Assembly (NCBI GenBank): GCA_014526335.1
Contig: JACTAT010000036.1
Location: 1,215,001 to 1,279,000, forward strand
Source of the DNA: Chrysaora quinquecirrha
Taxonomy: Eukaryota; Cnidaria; Scyphozoa; Semaeostomeae; Pelagiidae
Direction of reading: 5' to 3'
DNA length: 64,000 nt
Below, in pieces: positions 1 through 11,097 of the stretch. The position numbers and the translations under genes were made by a program. Positions within the stretch are counted from its first letter, which is position 1; each line of letters opens with the position of its first letter. The notes under the pieces are model-generated. The model was not told the DNA's origin, ran no database searches, and saw only the letters and a list, made by a program, of their open reading frames with translations.

Positions 1-827
1 CTAGAGCAGAAAGTCAGAAATCCTATCCTATGGGCTGGGCTTGTGGTCAAGGCTTTAACTTCAACTTTACACACAGAAATTTCCTAATGCATAGCAAAAT
101 TAGACAACGAAGGCTGGGTCACGCTTGGTGATCTATTTTAACATTAAAAATTTATCATATGCTTACATCATAGCCTATGTTTTTCGTTTGTTAATAATGC
201 CGGATGATAAAATTAGAATCCATAAATTTGTGAGTGGATTAGAGATTTTGTTGTTAAGTAAAGAATTAACTTTAACAGGATATAAAAAAGTAAGACAGCT
301 GTTTGAAAAAGCCATAAGTTAGATATTTTGCTATAGTTTTCGAACCGTTTAACGAAATCGGATAGTTCCCCACATACAATTTTAAATAATCACTTCAAAG
401 ACTTAAGCCTGGCCAAACGATTCAACATTTCATCCAACATTCATTCAACAATTTGGAGCGTTAAGCCATGGCCAAATCATTCAACACTTCATTCAGCATT
501 CATTAAACAATTTCGAACCATTAAGCCCTAGCAAAACGATTCGCCAATTCATCTAACATTCATCTAACGATTCTGGAACATTAAGCCCTGGCCAGATGAT
601 TCAACATTTTATCCAACATTCATTCAATAAACTTGGGCCATTAAGCCCCGACAAAACGATTCAACATTACATCCAACATTCATTCACAAAAATTTGGCCA
701 TTAAGCCCCGCCAAACGCCAAAATTCATTAATCGAACATTTGTTGGACCGTTTGACATCGTCTAAACGGGGTCTTAGCCTGCCGTATACTCTTCAGCCAT
801 ATACCGTAACCAACCATTACTACTCAC
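1..827. repeat. Tandem ~59-bp repeat in the presumed third intron of the PP1-like gene
   Basis: From about 400 to 720 a unit of roughly 58-60 bp recurs about five times. Each unit has a stretch like CAAACGATTCAACATT, a run of CATTCATTCAACAA and the block TTAAGCCCTGGCC. Copies differ by several substitutions. The stretch lies 3' of the last visible PP1-like exon on the minus strand, so it is probably intronic. I found no further PP1 exon here. A 65-codon plus-strand frame at 125-322 has no recognisable similarity, and I do not call it a gene. Confidence 0.6.
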
Positions 828-1459
828 CTATTAATACTTGCACATTCATGGTTGCCTCTAAGCAGATGAATGTTTTGAGGATACTTCAGCTTGTATGCTA
901 ACAGTAAGCAGATCGTTTCTAGAGATCTTTTGCCCCTGAAAGAAGAGAGAGAACGTCTTAAAAGGGCAAGCAAAGATAGATTAGACTGTAGAGCTACGGT
1001 TATTACAGTAGACCCATTGTGGACTGTGCTTCGTTCCAAACAACGCTTATTTCTTTAGACTTTGTCAAGTTTGCCAAATTTGAATTAAGGAGGATGAAAC
1101 GTGCAAGCTTTACCTAATTAATACGGAAACCTTTACACGCTATCTTGAATCTTTCAACAATTCAGTTAGTGCTGAAGGTCCTACCTGTCGACATAGTCAC
1201 CCATGAATAGATAATTGTATTCACCAGGATACCCAGCTTCACTGAAGTGACGGAGGAGATCATCAAATTGGCCATGTATATCTCCACATATATTAACTGG
1301 TGTATTTACTTCAATAAGCGTCTTTTCTTTTATGAAAATATCACGAGTTAATTGACATAACTGACGTATCTTTGTCTCTGGAAGTTGCACCTAGGAAAAG
1401 AAAATACAGGTTTCAGAATAAGGGGGGTATTTAAGATATATAAGCAAGCAAGCAATCGG

Positions 1460-1503
<44 letters not shown>

Positions 1504-4500
1504 GCAAGCAAGCAATCAGGCTATAAAGCAAGCAGGCTAGCAATCAAGCAAACAAGCGAGCAAACAGTCTACCAAGCAAGCAAGCAAGTTAGCAGGCAAG
1601 CATGCAAGCTAGCTAGCAAGAAAGGAAACCGAGCAAGCAAAACGGGAAGCAAGCAAAGAATCAAGTACACAAGTGGACAAGAAGCAAGAACACAAAGAAG
1701 CAAGCAAGCTAGCAAACCAGCAAGACGGCAAGCAAGCAAGTGGACGACAGGTAAGCAAGGAAGCAAGTGGGCAAACAAGCAAGACGGCAAGCAAGCAAGT
1801 AGCAAGAAGCAAGCAAGGAAAGAAGCAAGCAAGCAAGAGAGCAAGCAAACAAGCAAGCGGGCGAACAGGTAAGCAAGGAGGCAAGCAAGCAAGCAACAAA
1901 GGCTTTGAATCTTGCCAGGGCCACTTTCTACAAAACTGCAGCCCATTCGCTGTCAGCCCTTCCGACATCGGTTAACGAGTACCCAGGGTATTCGCTCTAG
2001 AATATCAAAGGAAGGGTGAAAGCCGAAGGTCCATATAAGCCCTATAGCTGTCAGAGCCCCTGGCACGTGCTTGCAAAAAGAGATTTCGTGCTTGCTCCAT
2101 TGATCAATAAAAATTCTTTTATGTGAAAAATTGTTCATCTTTCATAACTACGATTCTTTTAGTAGGTATAGAATAATGCTATTGAAAGATTATTTACATT
2201 TGATATTAAATACTCGGGAACGTTACAATAATAAAATACAATAACTGGAAATTTCAGAAATCAGTCATTCTTAATATTATAGTTCCTTATCGATGTTTTC
2301 TTCTTGGACGGTACAAATAAGCCCTTAGCTTTCTTACTTAGCTGTGGCTGTTGTTTATGTTCCGCCTTATCAACTAAATGCATTTTATGTCCTGATATTT
2401 CAACATTTTCAACTTGTTTCCGATCGACGTTCTCATCTCTCTCCGGAATATCAATGTCTTTAACATTGTCTTGATGCAAGATCTCGTTGTCCCTTCTCGA
2501 CGAAGTTCTTGGGGTCTGGTTCAAAATGCTTCCCGTTTCATCTAAAAGCCTCCACAGGTCATGCAGAGAGGATAAATCCGAGGATGACGTCACATTCATA
2601 TTCAGCGGTCTCTCCGTTACTTTATTCTCCGGTCTTTCCATTTCAATATCTTCCTTCTATCAACCATCCTAAACGCTTCAGAGTTCGTTACAATCTCAAC
2701 CACATCTTTATTCGATCCTTCATTATTGCTCTTCAAACCAGCTCTCCTCCCTCTTCCATTCGGTCCTCCTCTTGTCCATTAAGTCCTTGCTCCGATGCTT
2801 CACTCGATGATAACAACTTAACTTCAACATCATCCTTAATTAAGGCATGTCCTTTCATTTTATCCATAGTCATCTTATACTGCAGCGCTTCAACATTGTC
2901 TAGCTTGCTCTGCTGTCTTCTCTGTATTTCTCTATCTAAATTTCCTCTTTTCCCAGAATCTGCTACATCGCTGGATTTGCTCTGTGTTTCAATTAAGAAC
3001 GGCTTCATGTCTAAACTCCCATTTTTTCCAGACATTTCCCTATCTCTTAACTGGTTCTTCAAAGAAGTAACCTCAGCCCGTAATTTGTTCCCAAGCTTGA
3101 TAAGTTGATCCTTCTCATTAGATAAACTCTGTATCTTAACCACAGCAGATCTCAACTTTGCCTTTAGGGTCCCATCAGATGTACCTAAGTCCATTCCCCT
3201 AGATGCTCTATCCGCATCACTCAAACCATACTGAACACTTTCTTTTTCAAGTCGTTGCATTTTCATTTGCATATCTTCAACACTACACAACAAGTTTCGT
3301 TTCTCCTGTTTCAACTCTTGTACTTGGTTTTCCAAATCTCTGGAATACTCCACCGACGCTAATTTCAAATCTCTTTATGCTTTTCAACAATTTCCTCTAT
3401 TTCCTGTCGCATATGTCTTATAACATTCTTCAACTGTTCATTTTGTTCAATAGACTCCTGAAGCTCACTAATTGGGACCATTTCACTGAAATTAGTAGCC
3501 AAAGCTGTGATTTCAACACCGTTTTTCTTTAGTAAGCTATAAGCAATGTCTTTATCTCTTTTCAATACTTGAAGCAGATGATCTCTTTGGTCTAATTCTT
3601 TCTGCTTAGATTCACAATCTTCCAGGGCAGATTTGAGCTTCAACTGCAGTTTGTCAATCAAATTTTTGAACTTTTCCTCAGAGCTGTTTGTAGCATCATC
3701 GAATCGTCTCTGCCAATCTAATTCATGCTGCACTTTAGCCTGCTCAAGTACCCGCTCTCTATCTGATGACAGCTTTAGGTCACATTCCAGTTTCTTAAAT
3801 TCAATATTAACTCTGTCTAGTTCTGCTTTTACGCTATTATAAGAAGCCTTCAACTCCTCAATCTCCAAATCTCTAGCAACAAGAGACTTGGTTAAATTTG
3901 CTTGCATGCTCTTAAACTTTGTCTCTATTTCAGTAATAGTCAATTGCTGATTTCTAGAAATTAAGTCTCTTTCTTTAATCCTATCATTGAAGTCCCATAT
4001 AGTGTGTTTCAATTTGTTTTCTGTTTGGACAATCTCACCCTTCAAAGAATCAATCTTCCCCTGCATTTTAGTCTCTTGCTCTTGATAAGATTCCCTTAAA
4101 TTCATCAGCTGTTGGTCCTTTTCTTTGACTTGTTTATCCAGTTCCGCACTTTCTCTGAAACTCTGAAATCATTCTTCCTTTTCTTGCTCTAGACACTCAC
4201 ACTTTTGCCTCATTTCTGTCAGCTTTACAGCTCCTATATTCTCAGCATCCTTAATCTCCCAGTCTCTATGCTTCAACTGCTTTTTAAGTTCATTGATTTG
4301 CTCATCAACTTCTGTTCTCTCTTCCACCTTTTTATCCATATTACTTCTACAAACCTCAAGCTCTCTTTTGAGCATTCTAATATGAACTTCTTTACCATGG
4401 ATAGCATTATTCATCTCATCCATTTTAATCCTATACTCACTATCCTTTTTTCTCTGCTGTTCATCAAACTCAAAAATCAACTCCCTCTTCTGACTTTCCA

Positions 4501-5848
4501 TCTCATTACTAGCATCTTGAAGCTGTCTTTGAGAATTCCTCTTGAAAATTACAAACTCCTCTTTTTCTTTCATATGCTCTTCATTCTTTTTAGCCATAAA
4601 CCTCTTCATTTCTCCTTGCATCTCTGAGATCCTAAATGAGTAATGATTCTGTAATTCACATTTTTCTTTCTCAGCCTGTTCAAGCTTTGTCTGCAGTTCC
4701 TCCATTTTAATCTTAACATCACTTATCTCATAATTTTGCAGTTTTGCTTTCTCTTTAACATCTTGAATTAGCTTTTCATACTGTAGCAATTCTGCATCTC
4801 TTTTCTCGATAATTTTAAGATTGAATTCAAAATCTTCTTTTAGTTTTACGAATCTTGCTCTCTCTAGCTGAAGAAGCCTTTCCTTTTTCTCTAAATCTTG
4901 GCTCAAAGTTGCCACTCGTAAGTTTTGAATTTTTCTCCACTCTACTTCTTTCTCTTCAGCTAGTTTGTCCAGAGTTGCTATATCATTGGGAATAGCCATA
5001 TTGCTATCAATTTTTTTCTATCAGCTCATGCTTTCCTTTAAACAGGTCAAGATAGATTGCACCTGGATAGGCCTATGGCTTTAACTGGACTGGATTTGCA
5101 ATCAAATAATAGGCCTATTTTTGTTCCAGTTGTGAATGCATGCTTTTAAGGGGCTTTTCTGACACAAAATACCAACTGATTCAAATAATAGGACGAACGT
5201 ACATCTCAAGATCTCCAGAGATATTTTCCGACAGGCAAAAAAGTTTGCTTTTTCGTTGCTGCGTGACTTTCAGGACGCCATGACAAAATTCTTGTTTTGG
5301 CGGTTTACTTTCTTTCTTTCACGCTTTACTTAACATTGTCCTCGTTTGGGAAAAACTTTGAAATATCAAAATGAGGTTAGAGATTGTAAACAAGAAAAAC
5401 AATCAACTGCGAAAACAATAGAACAATTAACCAGGGTTGGCGCAAAAAATTTTCCGCCAAATATGTTGCACGCCCCTGATGGAAACATATGGAGGGTTTT
5501 GCACTGCATAGATAATATTGCATGCAACAAATCAACTGAAAAATTCAAAAATAGATAAATTCGAAAACTGCCGATTAGAGTCAATTTTTTCTAGAACAGC
5601 TGATTTTTAATCAGTTGCAAACGGCCTAAGTTTAAAGAGAAGGAAAACAGCTGGTTTTAGGTTGCCAGACAAGGTTTCAAAATTAAAAACATCCGATCGT
5701 TTCCACGCTACTAAAAGTTTCGTCTAGAACTTATCAGGAAATAAGCTTGAATTTATTAAAATCAATTTCATCTCACCTGTCTACCAGAATCTTTTGATGA
5801 AAGAAGCTGTTGAATGATATCATCGACATCAAATTTCGTCTCGACCAT
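828..5848 (-). CDS. PP1-like serine/threonine protein phosphatase catalytic subunit, 5' part (three exons)
   Basis: Exons at 5777-5848, 1185-1390 and 828-935 join in phase and give 129 residues. All junctions are GT..AG. The start ATG at 5848 begins [12 protein letters not shown], aligning with the N terminus of PP1. The PPP-family metal-binding motifs are present: GDIHG (residues 60-64), GDYVDRG (88-94) and RGNHE (119-123), followed by CASINR, a PP1 signature. The enzyme dephosphorylates Ser/Thr in cytosol and nucleus, usually directed by regulatory subunits. The sequence is clearly more diverged from textbook PP1 than expected for a main PP1c gene, for example [20 protein letters not shown], so it may be a lineage-specific paralogue. 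The C-terminal two thirds is not visible and probably lies beyond position 1. Intron 1 (1391-5776) contains a CCDC57-like pseudogene. Confidence 0.88.
1440..1915. repeat. (AAGC)n-type simple and degenerate repeat
   Basis: A long run of AAGC tetranucleotides at about 1442-1520 grades into imperfect GCAAGCAA-rich sequence up to about 1915. The open frames on both strands here are biased products of the repeat (Lys/Gln/Ala/Ser on plus, Leu/Cys/Ala on minus) and are not genes. It sits in intron 1 of the PP1-like gene. Confidence 0.9.
2261..4999 (-). pseudogene. Intronless CCDC57-like coiled-coil copy, disrupted (probable processed pseudogene)
   Basis: Reading from ATG 4999, about 2.7 kb of minus-strand sequence encodes almost uninterrupted coiled coil resembling CCDC57, a centrosomal/centriolar-satellite protein of centriole duplication and cilia. 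Family-like landmarks are KEVEWRKIQ near the N terminus, [10 protein letters not shown] in the middle and [19 protein letters not shown] near residue 540. No introns interrupt it, unlike every other long gene here. It is broken by an in-frame TGA at 4169-4171 (the same frame continues at once), a one-base shift near 3365, and at least two more shifts near 2735-2760 and 2640. The final open segment (2261-2641) is low-complexity and charged. It lies inside PP1-like intron 1 on the same strand. No poly(A) tract is obvious at the 3' side. Sequencing indels in a true single-exon retrogene are the main alternative. Confidence 0.75.
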
Positions 5849-6626
5849 TTTAGAAATTTTATTCGATCGATTCAATGAGAAGTAAACACGCTTTCAGTTC
5901 TGTAGAAACTTTCCTCTTATCCTGCAACGATTATCAGTAAATAAAGATTTAATTTATCTCCCATCATTTTCACAAGCTGGTCGACAATCTTCTGTTAGAA
6001 TCCGTCAGTTTTGACAGAAATATAATCAATCAGGCTAATCATGCAACACGCTGTTGTGTTTTCGTGTCACCTCCCTCCCTCTGAATGCTTGGAGAAAGCC
6101 AATACAAAGACACCGAAAAACGAAAACCGACACAATCGGAAGCTCCACCGCAGCATAGAGGCACCGTCAACTGACTGACAGCCTCTACCTATTTACTTCG
6201 TCTTGTCTTACACCCACTGTTCACTACTGTTTACAACCGTTTACCATCGTTTACCACAATTTACTATTATGTAGTGTAGTTTGATTGTTTAATTGCAATT
6301 AATTTCAGTTGACTACAATTTACTACAGTTTACTTCTGTTTACCATCATTTACTACAGTTTGCTATTATGTACTTGCAGTTTGCAGTTTAAGACGGTTTG
6401 CTGCAGATCATTACAATCTACAACAGTTTACTATGGTTTACTACAGTCTACAACTGTTTACTGCAGTTTACTACTCTCTTCTGCAGTTTATGACTGCTTG
6501 CAGCAGTATATTACCATGTACTGATGTTTGCTACTATTTACTAAAGTTAACTATTATTTGCTACTGTTTACTAGACTCAAACTTCAGTGATACCAAGATG
6601 GCATCTCACTTTGGCATTGGGGCAAT
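5849..6626. repeat. Spacer with TTTACTACAGT-like tandem repeat
   Basis: About 6200-6560 is a degenerate tandem array of TTTACTACAGTTTACTAC-like units of roughly 9-10 bp. The two open frames across it (Tyr/Leu/Ser-rich) are repeat products. The rest, 5849-6200, would hold the promoter and 5' UTR of the PP1-like gene; I see no TATA box or other sharp signal. Confidence 0.7.
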
Positions 6627-7388
6627 TCAGTAAAGTAGCCTTGAAAAGCTACCTATAAGAAAAAAGGTAGGGTAACAAACAGTGTAAGATATATAACTGC
6701 ACATAAAAGGACAAATCTTCACAGCAAATATTTGAAATAGATTTCAGAACCTATTGTTTGTTTAACAATGACAGTTATATTCACACATTTGAAAGTTCAT
6801 TGTTGTTTTGTCTAACCATTTTGTCCATTTTCCAAATACCAAACATAAAACATTGTTCATAATTATTCAGCAGTTGTTTTTCTTTTCCAATCTTTAACTT
6901 TGTCCCCTGAAGTCAAAAATTATTTCTCATAATCATGTTAAATTTATTCATCATAATCTGACAGCAAATGAAATACAAATGTTGCAGTAATTGAATGACT
7001 TTAGGGAATTCTCAAACTTACAAGGATAAGTAAGAGGAAATTTCTTCAGTTCTTCGTCTTGCTGTTTTGACAATGGACTCAGATAAACCATAGCTGGACC
7101 TAGAAAAATATATCATTACAAGAATTTTGCCAAAAAGTCAAACCCTATAGGCCGGCCTGTAGGCGCCTACATACCTCACATAGTACACCACACCACCAGC
7201 CTAACCAACTTATGTTTTGTTTTTGCCCTTAAAAATAATAACAGCGACATAATTAATGCTATTTATAGGTAGAATAATGCTTAATAATAGTTACCTGCTG
7301 CTCCGAGAACAACTGATATGAAAATTACGGGCTGGGTTTCCCAAAATGTCTTGAGTTGTTCACCAACCATCCGCAACTTGGAAGCCAT
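6627..7388 (-). CDS. NDUFA3: Probable NADH dehydrogenase 1 alpha subcomplex subunit 3 (complex I B9)
   Basis: Exons 7295-7388 and 7022-7099 join in phase through GT..AG borders and encode MASKLRMVGEQLKTFWETQP, then a hydrophobic segment (VIFISVVLGAAG) and PAMVYLSPLSKQQDEELKK. Small size, a short basic N terminus, one membrane helix and a PLSP motif just after it match NDUFA3, an accessory subunit in the membrane arm of mitochondrial complex I. A third exon at 6627-6652 has a good acceptor (pyrimidine tract, then TATAG) and keeps phase, ending the protein at about 65 residues. That exon has no similarity support and the family's usual C-terminal tail (near VPVRDDG) was not found, so the 3' end is uncertain. 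It is transcribed divergently from GFER. Confidence 0.62.
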
Positions 7389-7555
7389 TTTGGAGAATGT
7401 GGACAGAGGTGGGAGGGATTCGCGCATGCGAAGTAACAATAGTGGAACGGCGATGATGTTGTTGTTGCTGTTAGTTGTCAAATTCTTTAAGCAAGACCAA
7501 CCAAACTGCACTTGCAGGACAGCATTTGAAAGACATAAGATCCAAGAAGAAATAG
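7389..7555. promoter_or_regulatory. Shared (bidirectional) promoter interval between NDUFA3 and GFER
   Basis: Only 167 bp separates the two start codons, which face outward, so both transcription starts and 5' UTRs must lie here or overlap the first exons. The interval contains GCGCATGCG at about 7422-7430, resembling the palindromic NRF-1 core (GCGCATGCGC) known from promoters of nuclear genes for mitochondrial proteins. There is no obvious TATA box. Function is inferred from geometry and this motif. Confidence 0.5.
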
Positions 7556-9397
7556 ATGAGTGAGGTGAAGGCTAAGAGAGTGTCTAAAGCCAGTCCAGCT
7601 GACAGGGAAAACAACGGGGAAACTGAAGAGAGATCTGAAGTAAAAGGGAACTCACCATCATTTGGTGTAATTCTTGGCCCTGATGGTAAACCTTGCAGAG
7701 CCTGCACAGATTTCAAATCATGGGCAAAGCAAATGAGAGGAGGGTCACCTGGAGTGAATGATTTTGTTGTGAAAAATCGGGTAAGTATATGGTGTCTAAA
7801 GGATCCAGACAGTGGCGTATAGCCGAGGCGTATAGCCCAGTTTACCGAGTGTGGTGGTGCATACCCATACCCCTAAACAGATAAACAATAGATCAATAGA
7901 AAAGAACAATGGAAGTGTGCTTCTGCATGCACAAGATCTTGCCGAGAACTGCCATACCCCACAGACTGGCATATAGCCAGATCATGACATCCAACATAAC
8001 ATTTGGGGGGGGCAAAGGAGCATGGTGAAGGGAAATAAGGGACCCTTATTGTGGTGTGGTTTTAGGGCCATCATACCCTGTGACACTTTAACATCAGATT
8101 TAGCCTATAAACAAAGCATATGTTGGCAATGAATAGGGTTGGGCAACAACTGCTCACCACCCTATTGTCAACTCTGCCAATTATCCTTCTGAGGTTGGTA
8201 AATGAGTACCCAGGGTATTTGTTCTAGAATACTAGTCAGTGCCAGCTGTAGTTCTACCTCAGCTCTATAGCTGCCAGTACTTCTGACCTGTCTTAAGAAA
8301 TAAAGATTTATTGATTGCTTCATATGTATATTAATTGCTTTTATTGCCACATTTCAGGCATCAGAAGATGCAGAATCAAAGAGAATGGTAATTGCCACAA
8401 TAAATGATACCAGACCAAGCAGTACTTCATCTTATTCAACTTCAACGATAGAAAATACTGATGTTCAGGCACGAAATGACTGTCCCGTTGATAAAGAAGA
8501 ACTTGGAAGAAACACCTGGAGTTTCCTGCATACAATGGCTGCTTATTATCCTGAAAATCCAACTTCAAAACAACAAAAAGACATGAAGAGTTTTATAAAT
8601 TTATTTGCAAAGTTTTATCCCTGTGATTGGTGTGCTCATCATATGAGAAAAAGGTAACAATACAGAAAATGTTTAATGCAGGATGAAATATTGTTTGAAA
8701 GGAGGTTATTCAATACAACGAAACAATGACATGCTCAAATGACTGGAAACCTCAGAATGGAGGGAAATGTTCTTTATTGTTTCAAGATTCTGAGATTCCA
8801 AGGTTCCATGTTCCATGATTCCATTTCAAGGTTCCTGTCCAAGGACCCCCATTTCACAGTTCCATTCAAGGGTTCCTTGATTTCTGCATATACTATGCAC
8901 CCTTGAGAAGCTTCTAGTCATCTTAGAAGACTTAGTTTTAAAGCATTTTGGAAAATCAAATGCCTTTGCTCAAGCTTGTCATCGAATCCGTATTTTTCTG
9001 GCGTTCTGTGTTTTGGATTGAAACAACCACTGCACACCGCAGGGCCATTGAAGCCCTTGAAAATTCGAGAATGATCTTCCGTAGCAAATGATACTCTAAA
9101 CAACCAAAGTATGTACCAAGGTGGTTAATTTTGAATCCCTTGAGCTCTGGAAAAGTCTGTAGAACACATCTATAATCAATAAGTAAAGTTAATAGAATGT
9201 ATACCAAATTAAATTGCCGTGCTCCTTTTCATAGGTTAAAAGATGATGATCCAGACACAACTAGTCAAGAAGCTTTGTCACAATGGTTTTGCGATTATCA
9301 CAATGAAGTAAACAGACGCCTTGGTAAAAAAGAATTTGACTGTTCTAAAGTTTTTGAGAGATGGAAGACAGGCTGGGCTGATGGCTCTTGTGATTAG
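7556..9397 (+). CDS. GFER: FAD-linked sulfhydryl oxidase ALR (augmenter of liver regeneration / Erv1)
   Basis: Three exons, 7556-7780, 8358-8653 and 9235-9397, join in phase with GT..AG borders to give 227 residues and a TAG stop. ALR/Erv1 reoxidises Mia40/CHCHD4 in the mitochondrial intermembrane space and passes electrons to cytochrome c or oxygen. The shuttle disulfide CRAC is at Cys47/Cys50 in a human-like context ([11 protein letters not shown]). The Erv/ALR domain runs from about 116 ([19 protein letters not shown]) to the end, with the FAD-proximal redox pair YPCDWC at Cys164/Cys167, then [10 protein letters not shown] and a C-terminal GWADGSCD. Length resembles long-form ALR with an N-terminal extension. 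The first ATG is used because it leads directly into the conserved shuttle segment. An AATAAA-like signal follows near 9660. Complete and apparently intact. Confidence 0.95.
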
Positions 9398-11097
9398 AAG
9401 ATTGATTGGCTTTGGTATGATCAGTTTTTCACAAAATGAAGAAATTATAGGCACAAGATTCGTAAGCTGGACTTAGACACTTCCTCACACTTTATATTGA
9501 TTATACAATGAACCCTAGTAGCTATTTCATATCTATGAACCGAACAGGTGCCGACCGATGCTGCTTAGCAAACGATGTTAATAGATTAGCTACTAAGCAA
9601 ATCAAGTTATTGAAAATATATTGGTGGTGCTTCATCTTAATAGCTGCACAATAAATGACGAATAAAGTGATGTCAGTGTTATCCTTCTTGCCGTCCATTC
9701 CCTTTCAATCACGTCATTCGACAGTGAACGAAAATATTATGAACTGAAGTTGTCACTAGAATGCTAGGGCTTTCATATAGTCTTTGGTTCTCGCGAGAGC
9801 CCTGGACTCTCATCCTCGCTAGACTGAGTTTTCGTTAGTTCCAGGATTTGCAGTCTTCATACCAAGATTCTCGGTTCTTTTTTGAGCCGTAAGTTGTTGG
9901 TACTGTTATTGTCCAAAGGCGCAAAGCTCTTTGACCTGAGCGGAGTTCTACCATTCACTACAGTCCTGAGTCTTTGGCTTAGAGGCCAAAGTCTTCGTTC
10001 GAGCCTTTTATCATCACTTTCCATCGCTAGAGTGCTTGTCCTGGATGAAGCCTTCAAAAGTTCCACGAGGAACCTTTTTGATTTGATCGCAATCAAAAGT
10101 TCAAAACAGTCTTACAACGTTAATGTTAAGTGTAAGTGTGTTAAAAATAATGGTAAAAATTGAAAAATATGAAGTTGCGAAAATAAAATTTAGGGTCATT
10201 TAGAGTATAACACACGGGATCTTGTAGTAAAATCTTTGGCGAATAGCGATGTTGAAACAAATTGTAAAGTCTTACAACGAATGCTTAAGTTCTTTGCAAT
10301 CCCATTGTTTCCAAGCAGTTTGCCTTTGCGCCGCACTCATTCTTGGAGCTTTGAGGTCTGCATTTAGCAAGGATATCAAAGGAGAGAGGGTCGCAGATGA
10401 GCTTGCAGTTATTTTAACGTTCGTTTACAAACTTGGAGTCTGAAATGATAAAGGTTAAACGGGAAATGCGAACTCTCAAAGCTGTTTCGCATAATCCTAC
10501 ATGGAAAGTTTTTAACTCGCAATATCAATTTGCAAAATATTATGATTTATAAAACATGTATAACATGGTACTGTTGGGAATGTTCTTTTCTGCATAAATT
10601 AGAGACGGATGGGTAGCTAGCTACATCTATACATGACAGGACTTGGCTAAACTAATATAGCTACATCTAAATAAATAAGAATCTAAAATTAATAAGTGAC
10701 TTTATAGATAAAAGTCACGAATGAAATCTGTACACAATTTAAATGAACAATTTTGCAAGTATATTTCAGTGCAAACCAAAATTATGACGCATGGAAGATT
10801 ATGCTTTACAAGATATTCCAAAAAAGTTGGCTCATGTACTATATAGTTTGTCGGAAATCGCTCCAAACTTAACAGTTTTCTGAAAAACTGAACTGAAGAC
10901 CTTGCTATTTCTACGATTGAAACAGGCAGTCAGGTCAACCAGCCTCTTCGAAAAAGATAGCGTCCGGAGATTCCGGTCTCTTGGTAGACATCGGAACGAA
11001 AGACGATCAGTTCGTGTCACATCTTGTATGATTGTAACCTGGCTTTTTGACAAAAGGAGAACTCTTGCGTATTTCTTGACGATTTACTCCCGTGTTA
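9398..11097. other. Spacer between convergent GFER and SANS, no recognised gene
   Basis: This 1.7 kb separates the 3' ends of GFER (plus) and SANS (minus). Open frames of 64-93 codons at 9857-10163 and 10249-10443 have no recognisable domain. Sequence at 9780-10080 is less AT-rich than its surroundings and open on both strands, which may be chance. Confidence 0.5.

Noticed and set aside
1569..1975. Overlapping frames of 71-125 codons on both strands, Leu/Cys/Ala or Lys/Gln/Ser-rich
   Set aside because: They are translations of the AAGC repeat; composition follows the repeat in every frame.
9857..10163. Overlapping frames on both strands (79 and 93 codons) considered as a small gene
   Set aside because: No recognisable domain, no splice or polyadenylation context, and both strands are equally open.
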